Assembly (NCBI GenBank): GCA_964412395.1
Contig: CAYPOY010000104.1
Coordinates: 1 to 15,619 of the forward strand
Length of the DNA stretch: 15,619 bases
Reading direction: 5' to 3'
DNA from: CAYPOY01 sp964412395
GTDB lineage: Bacteria > Chloroflexota > Anaerolineae > B4-G1
Part shown: positions 1-5,262 of the stretch, piece after piece
How the letters are laid out: each line of letters begins with the position of its first letter
How positions within the stretch are numbered: position 1 is the stretch's first letter
Position numbers and translations under genes: made by a program
Notes under the pieces: generated by a model
Seen by the model: only the letters and a program-made list of their open reading frames with translations
Databases searched by the model: none
Told to the model about the DNA's origin: nothing

Positions 1-169
1 CCGCCATGATGCGCCAGGGGGCGACGTCCAGTTCCAGCACCAGCCAGGCGACGCGGTGCGTGAGCACGCGGGTCTTGCCACTGCCTGGCCCGGCCAGCAC
101 CAGCACCGGGCCGTCGGAGGCGGTGACGGCTTTTTGTTGCTGAGGGTTGAGTCCTTTGAGGAGATCCAT
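1..169 (-). CDS. UvrD/PcrA-type superfamily 1 DNA helicase, N-terminal fragment
   Basis: This is the first 56 codons of a gene that runs off the left edge, starting at ATG 169-167. It shows two hallmarks of SF1A helicases: an N-terminal L-N-P-Q-Q-Q-K-A-V segment (Q motif) and a Walker A loop G-P-G-S-G-K-T-R at about residues 27-34, followed by L-T-H-R-V. Proteins of this family are ATP-driven 3'-5' helicases used in nucleotide excision repair and replication restart. Only the ATP-binding start is visible, so UvrD, PcrA and Rep cannot be told apart. A TACAAT -10-like box lies only 8 bp upstream of the ATG and no Shine-Dalgarno is visible, so the transcript may be leaderless. The gene is divergent from the toxin-antitoxin remnant. 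Confidence 0.88.
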   Translation of the reverse strand, partial: MDLLKGLNPQQQKAVTASDGPVLVLAGPGSGKTRVLTHRVAWLVLELDVAPWRIMA

Positions 170-177
170 ACCGGCAC

Positions 178-183
178 ATTGTA
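178..183 (-). promoter_or_regulatory. Possible -10 box (TACAAT) for the helicase gene
   Basis: On the minus strand TACAAT lies 8 bp before the helicase ATG, so transcription would start at or next to the start codon. No good -35 box is seen at the expected distance, so the call rests on the -10 alone. Confidence 0.3.
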
Positions 184-209
184 ACACAGTCGGGCACGGC
201 ACGCCAGTT

Positions 210-238
210 TTGTCGTTTGGAAAACCATGAGTTATAAT
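210..238 (+). promoter_or_regulatory. Promoter TTGTCG-17-TATAAT for the toxin-antitoxin remnant
   Basis: A perfect TATAAT at 233-238 is preceded, with a 17-bp spacer, by TTGTCG at 210-215 (4 of 6 matches to TTGACA). The predicted start of transcription, near 245, falls on the Shine-Dalgarno AGGAGG (245-250) of the first gene, so the leader would be about 12 nt. Confidence 0.5.
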
Positions 239-256
239 ATAACGAGGAGGCAGAAT

Positions 257-531
257 ATGGCGAGTTACGGAGCCCTTGCCGCCAGGCTGAACATTAGCGA
301 GCGGGAACTGGAACGCGAAAGCCTACGTGTCTATCTACAACAGCGACTCCGCGAGGTGCGGGTGACATCGTGCATCTGTGCAACGAATACGGCGTGCAGA
401 GCGCAGAGGAGATGGAAGCGCGTTATCGAGAGGGCACATTGCCAGAGGCCGGGACGTGGGAGGATTTCTTCCGGCTGGATCACCTGGAGGCCAGACGAGA
501 TGAACTCCTCAGCCTGCTTCAGGAGTTGTGA
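257..531 (+). pseudogene. TumA-like antitoxin partner gene, frameshifted
   Basis: AGGAGG (245-250) precedes ATG 257, which opens a frame of normal composition (M-A-S-Y-G-A-L-A-A-R-L-N...) to about position 358. From about 364 the coding signal moves to another frame, giving D-I-V-H-L-C-N-E-Y-G-V, then W-E-D-F-F-R-L-D-H-L-E, and ending E-L-L-S-L-L-Q-E-L with TGA 529-531. That second half is the usual C-terminal signature of the small acidic helical proteins encoded just before TumE (DUF6516)-type toxins. One missing base (or two extra) near 355-363 rejoins the halves into a product of about 91 residues. The second frame ends in a 4-nt GTGA overlap with the toxin start, as in coupled toxin-antitoxin pairs. 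The family link is from recalled sequence patterns. A sequencing error cannot be excluded. Confidence 0.6.
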
Positions 532-755
532 CGCACCACCTGGCCGATATTGCCCTGGCCGAATTTGCTGACATTGTGCTTTCGGCGACCGTTGAGACCG
601 CCAGGATACGGTTGCATTTTACCGACGGATCCTACGCGGATATCTGGTTCTCCAAACGACGCCCCGGGGTGTACGCTTACCACTGGGAGCGTCGGCACAT
701 AGATGGCACAGTCTTTCGACACGACAACATCCCCCACCGACGCTGGAGGCGCGTT
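528..755 (+). pseudogene. TumE (DUF6516) family toxin, 3'-truncated
   Basis: GTG 528 overlaps the stop of the preceding gene. The first 76 residues read as a TumE-type protein: R-L-H-F-T-D-G-S-Y-A-D-I-W-F-S, then Y-A-Y-H-W-E-R-R, then V-F-R-H-D-N-I-P-H-R-R-W. Family members normally continue with a T-F-P-x-H-F-H-like segment and a final helix. Here, after R-R-W-R-R-V, the sequence runs within about 30 bp into the Shine-Dalgarno and start of the next gene, and no frame contains the missing part. The frame happens to stay open to 1238 through yjbQ, but that tail is not protein-like. TumE-type proteins are toxins neutralised by the upstream partner. With half the fold missing and the antitoxin broken, this pair is most likely dead. 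Confidence 0.6.
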
Positions 756-786
756 TATCAAGCGCCCAGCACGAGGAGGCGAGCGA

Positions 787-1206
787 ATGGTCATCACCCA
801 CGAACTACAACTGCACACCCGTGGTCACTGCGACATTCAGGATATCACCCCCCAGATCACGGATGCGATGAGAGATTCGAGTCTGCAGGCAGGCATTGTC
901 ACCGTCTTCTGCCCTGGCTCGACCGGCGGCCTGACCACCATCGAGTACGAGAGCGGCGTGCTGGCCGACCTCCGGCAGGTATTGGACGAAATCGTGCCGC
1001 CCGATCGGGACTACCGCCACCACCTGCGCTGGGGGGACGACAATGGTCACTCCCACATCCGCGCTGCCCTCATCGGTCCCTCGCTGACGGTACCCTTCGT
1101 CGAGGGCCGTCTCACGCTGGGCACATGGCAGCAGATCGTGTTTCTCGACTTCGACACCCGCCCCAGGTCACGGCGGCTGGTGGTGCAGGTGATGGGAGAG
1201 CAGTAG
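787..1206 (+). CDS. yjbQ: YjbQ/UPF0047 family protein
   Basis: This 139-residue protein has the normal length for the family and starts at ATG 787 with AGGAGG at 774-779. The conserved YjbQ signature is present: F-C-P-G-S-T-G-G-L-T-T-I-E-Y-E (residues 41-55), W-G-D-D-N-G-H-S-H (82-90), G-P-S-L-T-V-P-F (97-104) and G-T-W-Q-Q-I-V-F-L-D-F-D (112-123). E53, H88 and H90 are in the conserved putative metal/active-site positions. Family members are small cytoplasmic beta proteins; a secondary thiamine-phosphate synthase activity has been described for some, but the physiological role is unsettled. It is the first intact gene of a same-strand run and follows the truncated toxin directly, with its Shine-Dalgarno inside the toxin remnant. 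Confidence 0.93.
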   Translation: MVITHELQLHTRGHCDIQDITPQITDAMRDSSLQAGIVTVFCPGSTGGLTTIEYESGVLADLRQVLDEIVPPDRDYRHHLRWGDDNGHSHIRAALIGPSLTVPFVEGRLTLGTWQQIVFLDFDTRPRSRRLVVQVMGEQ

Positions 1207-1226
1207 GACAAGTTGCCAACTTGTCC
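1206..1226. repeat. Perfect 10-1-10 palindrome between yjbQ and the HEAT gene
   Basis: GGACAAGTTG (1206-1215) is followed by one C and then its exact reverse complement CAACTTGTCC (1217-1226). It begins on the last base of the yjbQ stop codon and ends 4 bp before the next Shine-Dalgarno. There is no T-tract, so it is not a classic terminator. It could be a dispersed palindromic element, an operator for a dimeric regulator, or an mRNA stability hairpin. Confidence 0.75.
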
Positions 1227-1241
1227 CATAGGAGGTGAGAG

Positions 1242-1937
1242 ATGGTCAACCGCAAAGTGATGAAGGCGGCGGCCGAACGACACCGCAAGATGCGCCCCCA
1301 GGCAAAACGCGCTTACCGCGAGTACGGTGCACAGGCACACGAGTTGATCCGTCAGCTCGCCGGCCCCACGCAGGCCGAACACGACCGGGCCTTCGACCAG
1401 TTGGCTCGCATGGGCGAGTTCGTTGCATCCGAGTTGCTGGAGGCACTGGCCGATCCAACGCTGGACCCTGTCGCAACCGACGAGGTCGTCTCCCTCCTGG
1501 GAGGCACCGGCGATGAGCGGGCGCGTGAACCGGTGTGGCAATTTCTCCAGGCCAACCAGGACGACCCAGAGCGAGTCTCCACCACCGCCCTGAGCCTGGC
1601 CGGCCTGGGGGACGACCGCGCCCTGCCCTACCTGCGCGAGGGACTGGACTCCGACGACGAAGAACAGGTCGCCAACGGTGTGGCCGGTATGATTACGCTG
1701 GGACAGCTAGAAGATGTCCCGCGCCTGAGCCAGATGTACCGCCACCACCGCGCCAACCGTGAGATTTGCTTCGGGATCGCCAACGCCGTACTCACCATCC
1801 TGGGTGAGACCGACCAGCGCACCTTCAACCGGGCGATGGATGAGATCCGCACCAGTTTCGCTGATCGAGACCTATGGGCGGACATCTGGGCCATCCTGGA
1901 GAGCGAGTTTGGACCTGCGCACCACCCGGTTCATTAA
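1242..1937 (+). CDS. HEAT-repeat domain protein
   Basis: This 231-residue, soluble, acidic, all-helical protein starts at ATG 1242, with the strong Shine-Dalgarno GGAGGTGA at 1231-1238. From about residue 35 it shows repeated pairs of helices of HEAT type with characteristic turns: A-L-A-D-P-T-L-D-P-V-A, L-G-G-T-G-D-E-R-A-R, L-A-G-L-G-D-D-R-A-L-P-Y-L, and L-D-S-D-D-E-E-Q-V-A-N-G-V-A-G. The first 30 residues are basic (M-V-N-R-K-V-M-K). HEAT repeats normally form a protein-binding solenoid. No catalytic domain or membrane segment is present and the partner is unknown. It lies 35 bp after yjbQ and 27 bp before the sugar kinase, suggesting co-transcription. Confidence 0.82.
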   Translation: MVNRKVMKAAAERHRKMRPQAKRAYREYGAQAHELIRQLAGPTQAEHDRAFDQLARMGEFVASELLEALADPTLDPVATDEVVSLLGGTGDERAREPVWQFLQANQDDPERVSTTALSLAGLGDDRALPYLREGLDSDDEEQVANGVAGMITLGQLEDVPRLSQMYRHHRANREICFGIANAVLTILGETDQRTFNRAMDEIRTSFADRDLWADIWAILESEFGPAHHPVH

Positions 1938-1964
1938 CACGCTGCCAGGTTGAAAGGACGTCAC

Positions 1965-2891
1965 GTGAGTAGGGCACTCAATGTCGTGGCTATCGGCGAG
2001 GTTCTCTGGGACACCATCGGCGCAGAGAGGCATCTGGGCGGCGCGCCCTTTAACTGCGCCGTCCACTGCCACCACCTGGGAGCCCGCAGCGCTATCGTCA
2101 GCCGCGTGGGATGGGACGAACTGGGCGACGAGATTCTAATCAGAGCACGGGAACTGGGTGTGGACGCCAGCCTGATCCAGCGCGACACCGAGCACCCCAC
2201 CGGGCAGGTGCACGTGACACTTCGCGCCGACGGCCAACCGGAGTTCGACATCTGCACGGGGGTAGCCTACGATTATCTCGCCGCCGGCCCGGTAGCCATG
2301 ACGCGCGTGTCCGCCGCCGACGTAGTCTGCTTCGGTACGCTGGCGCAGCGGCATCCGGTGGCGCGGCAGTCCATCGCCACGCTGCTGGAGACCGCCTCCC
2401 TTCGGCAGGCTCAGGGCATCGCGCGGGCACTCCTCGTCTGCGACCTCAACCTGCGTCCACCTCACTACTCCGTCGAGGTCGTGCGCGATTCGTTGGCACA
2501 GTGCCACCTGTTGAAGTTGAACGACGGCGAACTACGCATAGTGCAGGGAATGCTGGGGCGAGACGACATGGACGAGGACGCGTTCCTGCTGCACCTGCTA
2601 GAAGCCTACGGCCTGGAGTTGGTCTGCGTGACGCTGGGCGCACGCGGGTGTATCCTGCGCACGCGCCAGGAGCGGGTCGCCGCGCCTGGCTACCCGTGCC
2701 AGGTGGTGGACACAGTCGGCTCAGGGGACGCCTTCACGGCGGCGCTGGTCGTGAAGTACGTGGCGGGCTGGCCGCCGGCCGAGGTAGCCAGCTTCGCCAA
2801 CCTGGTGGGGGCCTACATCGCCACGCAGCGCGGCGCGACGCCGCCCATCACGCCGGACACGCTGAAAGCCTTCGCCGCGCGGTGGCGGTAG
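1965..2891 (+). CDS. PfkB family carbohydrate kinase (fructokinase-like)
   Basis: This 308-residue ribokinase/PfkB enzyme phosphorylates a sugar or nucleoside with ATP in the cytoplasm. I chose GTG 1965, which has AAAGGA 6 nt upstream; TTG 1950 is in frame but has no better ribosome site. Motifs are G-G-A-P-F-N (25-30, first PfkB signature, sugar lid), G-W-D-E-L-G-D, C-D-L-N-L-R-P-P, L-K-L-N-D-G-E-L, V-T-L-G-A-R-G-C, and the anion hole/catalytic motif D-T-V-G-S-G-D-A-F (249-257) with D255 as the expected base. The G-A-P-F-N and D-x-N-L-R-P-P pattern is typical of fructokinases, but the substrate is not provable here. A short segment S-L-R-Q-A-Q-G (about 145-151) is encoded by a repeat-like element. 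Confidence 0.92.
   Translation: MSRALNVVAIGEVLWDTIGAERHLGGAPFNCAVHCHHLGARSAIVSRVGWDELGDEILIRARELGVDASLIQRDTEHPTGQVHVTLRADGQPEFDICTGVAYDYLAAGPVAMTRVSAADVVCFGTLAQRHPVARQSIATLLETASLRQAQGIARALLVCDLNLRPPHYSVEVVRDSLAQCHLLKLNDGELRIVQGMLGRDDMDEDAFLLHLLEAYGLELVCVTLGARGCILRTRQERVAAPGYPCQVVDTVGSGDAFTAALVVKYVAGWPPAEVASFANLVGAYIATQRGATPPITPDTLKAFAARWR
2398..2418 (+). repeat. Dispersed-repeat-like element inside the PfkB gene
   Basis: The stretch CCCTTCGGCAGGCTCAGGG plus CA closely matches the widespread bacterial dispersed repeat with core CCCTTCGACAGGCTCAGGG (recalled, one difference). It carries the inverted ends CCCT/AGGG. It is translated as S-L-R-Q-A-Q-G, a common mark of this element in reading frames, and lies between the helix after A-T-L-L-E-T-A and the strand L-L-V-C-D-L-N-L. 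Confidence 0.5.
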
Positions 2892-2919
2892 GCGGAAGAC
2901 GGAGCTGCAATCAAGGCGT

Positions 2920-3756
2920 ATGGATGTACTGACCTCCCCACCCCCCGAAAAATCACACGGGTCGGCTTTCCCGTTGCCCTGGCTTGTCGTCGTGCTGGCG
3001 ACAGCGACGTTCCTGGCCTTTCTCATCGCCACGCCAGGCGGATTGCTGACCAAGGCGGATATGATCGGCTACGCTGTGTGCGGCCGCCTGACCACGCACT
3101 CCTTCACTATCGCCGGGCGCCAACTGCCGCTCTGTGCCCGCTGCACCGGCACTTTCCTCGGTGCGCTGACCGGGTTCTTCGGGCAAGCTGTGGTGCTGCG
3201 CCGCCGCCGCACCGCCGAGTTCCCTCCATCTCCCATCATCGTCATCCTCGTCGGCTTCACGCTGCTGTGGGCAACCGATGGCCTCAACTCCTACATGACC
3301 CTCATCAACGGCCCACACCTCTACGAACCCCGGAACTGGCTGAGACTGACCACCGGCACGCTCAACGGGCTGATGATGAGCGCGCTCGTCTATCCGGTCC
3401 TCAACTTCACGCTGTGGCGGCACCCAGTGCCTGAACGGACTATACGCAACCTGCGCGACCTGGGCTTGCTGCTCCTGCTCGAAGCCGGCATGGTCGGCCT
3501 GGTGCTCACCCGATGGTCTTTCCTGCTCTATCCGCTGGCCCTGCTGAGCGCGTTAGGCGTGCTGACCCTACTCACCTGCGTCAACAGCATGCTGGTGTTG
3601 ATGATCGTGCGGCGGGAGAACGTGGTGGACACCTGGCGTGCCGGCCTTGTTCCGCTGCTGGCCGGCTTCACGGCGAGTCTCATCCAGATCGGCGCGATTG
3701 ACGTCGCGAGGTATGTGCTCACCAGCACCTTGGGAGGCATCCCGCCGTGGCAATAG
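2920..3756 (+). CDS. DUF2085 family membrane protein
   Basis: This 278-residue integral membrane protein starts at ATG 2920, 28 bp after the kinase, with only a weak AAGG upstream. The DUF2085 signature is clear: C54 in V-C-G-R-L, H60, then S-F-T-I-A-G-R-Q-L-P-L-C-A-R-C-T-G (61-77) with the C72-x-x-C75 pair. The usual C-H-R of the family is C-G-R here. About six hydrophobic segments follow the pattern 20-42, 74-92, 104-122, 150-170, 188-216 and 224-250. The spaced Cys and His residues suggest metal or redox chemistry at the membrane, but no function is established for the family. It is the last gene of the run that starts at yjbQ. Confidence 0.85.
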   Translation: MDVLTSPPPEKSHGSAFPLPWLVVVLATATFLAFLIATPGGLLTKADMIGYAVCGRLTTHSFTIAGRQLPLCARCTGTFLGALTGFFGQAVVLRRRRTAEFPPSPIIVILVGFTLLWATDGLNSYMTLINGPHLYEPRNWLRLTTGTLNGLMMSALVYPVLNFTLWRHPVPERTIRNLRDLGLLLLLEAGMVGLVLTRWSFLLYPLALLSALGVLTLLTCVNSMLVLMIVRRENVVDTWRAGLVPLLAGFTASLIQIGAIDVARYVLTSTLGGIPPWQ

Positions 3757-3785
3757 TTGTATTGTGCACACACATGGGCTATAAT
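3757..3785 (+). promoter_or_regulatory. Promoter TTGTAT-17-TATAAT for the DUF4013 gene
   Basis: A perfect TATAAT (3780-3785) lies 17 bp after TTGTAT (3757-3762, half-matching a -35), immediately after the DUF2085 stop. Transcription would begin near 3792 and leave a leader of about 108 nt before the DUF4013 start. Confidence 0.5.
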
Positions 3786-3829
3786 ATGCTCCTGTTCACC
3801 ACCCGTTTGGAGACCTTCGATCAGCCCTG

Positions 3830-3854
3830 CGGCGGGGTCAGGAGACCCTCGCCG
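3830..3854 (+). promoter_or_regulatory. Hairpin in the leader of the DUF4013 gene
   Basis: C-GGCG-GGGTC (3830-3839), loop AGGA (3840-3843), then GACCC, a bulged T (3849), CGCC and G (to 3854). This gives a 10-bp GC-rich stem with a tetraloop. It is not followed by a T-tract. The 11-bp motif GGAGACCYTCG occurs twice in the leader (3809-3819 and 3841-3851), the second copy inside the hairpin. No known riboswitch class was recognised. Confidence 0.45.
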
Positions 3855-3899
3855 AGCACCAGGTGAGACAGGAAGCAATAATGACGTAAGGAGAATGCA

Positions 3900-4625
3900 A
3901 TGGACATCGGCAAAGCACTTACCTTCGTGTTCGAAGACGAGGAATGGATAAGCAAAATCTTGCTGGGAGCGGCGATCACGCTGATCCCTGTCTTTGGCGC
4001 GCTTGCGCTCATAGGGTATGCCATCGCGGTTACCCGCAACGTCATGGCTGACAAGCTTCAGCCCTTGCCCGCCTGGGACGACCTGGGGCGCTACTTCATG
4101 GACGGGCTGATGTTCTGGGTCGCCACCTTGCTCTACGCGCTGCCATTTTTGATCTTCATCTGCCCGATCGCTGTGGTCTGGATCCTGCCAGGGCTCGTTG
4201 GTGAGCAAGAGGACTGGATGGCCATCCTGGCTGGCATATCAGGGCTTGTGAGCCTGGGACTGGGCTGCCTGGCAGCTCTGTACGGCATCCTGCTGGGACT
4301 CCTGATGCCCATGTTGCAGATACGGTACGCGGAGACTGGTGAGATCGGGGCCTGCCTGCGCTTCGGAGAGGTCTTCCGATCCCTGTTCGCCAACATCGGA
4401 AGCATCATCATCAGCCAGTTGCTCCTATGGGTGGCGGGCATGGTAATCGGGGGCGTGGTAGGCGGGTTGGGTGCTGTTCTGGGCATCATTCCCATCTGTG
4501 GGTGGATTCTGGCAGCCGCCCTCGGCCTGCTGATGCTCCCTGTTGGTGTCTGGCTGACTGTCTTCTCCGGGCACATGTACGGTCAGATCGGTCGCCAGGC
4601 TGGGATGGCCCCCCTCGCGGTCTAA
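3900..4625 (+). CDS. DUF4013 family membrane protein
   Basis: This 241-residue polytopic membrane protein starts at ATG 3900, with AAGGAG at 3888-3893. It opens with the DUF4013 hallmark F-E-D-E-E-W-I-S-K-I-L (about 11-21), followed by a hydrophobic hairpin ending G-Y-A-I-A-V-T-R-N-V, then the conserved L-P-A-W-D-D-L-G-R-Y-F-M-D-G (56-69). Three further long hydrophobic stretches follow (about 70-100, 106-140, 165-230). Family members are uncharacterised and often sit near secreted or cell-envelope genes; here it precedes a DUF4126 membrane protein and a secreted protease. It probably has its own promoter at 3757-3785. Confidence 0.86.
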   Translation: MDIGKALTFVFEDEEWISKILLGAAITLIPVFGALALIGYAIAVTRNVMADKLQPLPAWDDLGRYFMDGLMFWVATLLYALPFLIFICPIAVVWILPGLVGEQEDWMAILAGISGLVSLGLGCLAALYGILLGLLMPMLQIRYAETGEIGACLRFGEVFRSLFANIGSIIISQLLLWVAGMVIGGVVGGLGAVLGIIPICGWILAAALGLLMLPVGVWLTVFSGHMYGQIGRQAGMAPLAV

Positions 4626-4695
4626 GCGGGTTACGGAAAGTCGTCACTACAAACAACGCGATGCCGGTATACATCGCCTTTCTGGGAGATGTAAA

Positions 4696-5256
4696 ATGAT
4701 AGCACAAGCATTTTTGAACCTGGCGACGGCCTTTGGCCTTTCGACCTCGGCCGGGTTAAATGCCTACATCCCGCTTCTCGTCGTCGCTCTCCTGGCGCGG
4801 CTCACACCGCTGGTCACGCTCAGCGAGCCCTACGATGCATTGAGCAGTTGGTGGGCCATCGGCACATTGGCCGTGCTGCTGACCGTTGAAATCCTGGTGG
4901 ATAAGGTGCCCGCTGCCGACACCGTCAACGACATCATCCAAACCTTCATCCGGCCGGCAGCCGGGGCGATTCTCTTCGCCGCTACCACGAACACCACCGG
5001 CGTCCACCCCGTCCTGGCCGCTATCTGCGGGGTCATCCTGGCCGGCGGCGTGCACGCCGTCAAGGCGGGAGGACGGCCGGTAGTGACAGCAATAACTGCA
5101 GGATTGGGCAATCCGATTGTGAGCACGGTTGAGGACATTATCTCACTTGTGACATCGGTGCTGGCCATCGTGGCTCCCTACCTGATAGCTGCCCTGATCT
5201 TGATCTCGGCGGCACTGCTCACCTGGTGGTACGTGCGCCGACAGCGGCGCGTATGA
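4696..5256 (+). CDS. DUF4126 family membrane protein
   Basis: This 186-residue membrane protein starts at ATG 4696 with GGAG at 4685-4688, 70 bp after the DUF4013 gene. It shows family features: an N-terminal G-L-S-T-S-A-G-L-N-A-Y-I-P-L segment, E-I-L-V-D-K-V-P-A-A-D-T-V-N-D (conserved loop with D/K/P/D), and a glycine-rich core ending H-A-V-K-A-G-G-R-P. Hydrophobic segments lie at about 5-35, 50-70, 88-115 and 140-182, and the C-terminus is basic (Y-V-R-R-Q-R-R-V). DUF4126 has no assigned function. Its stop is only 6 nt before the start of the caspase/subtilisin fusion, which suggests coupled translation. Confidence 0.86.
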   Translation: MIAQAFLNLATAFGLSTSAGLNAYIPLLVVALLARLTPLVTLSEPYDALSSWWAIGTLAVLLTVEILVDKVPAADTVNDIIQTFIRPAAGAILFAATTNTTGVHPVLAAICGVILAGGVHAVKAGGRPVVTAITAGLGNPIVSTVEDIISLVTSVLAIVAPYLIAALILISAALLTWWYVRRQRRV

Positions 5257-5262
5257 TCTGGT

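Noticed and set aside
756..1238. Continuation of the toxin frame to 1238 as a fused long protein
   Set aside because: The tail overlaps the whole of yjbQ in another frame and its composition is that of a shadow, so the toxin is taken as truncated near 755.
1950..1964. TTG 1950 as start of the PfkB gene
   Set aside because: GTG 1965 has AAAGGA at good spacing and yields the expected N-terminus; the five extra residues add nothing conserved.
2111..2932. A 273-codon frame overlapping the PfkB gene, rich in Arg and Gly
   Set aside because: It is an out-of-frame shadow of the kinase with biased composition and no motifs.
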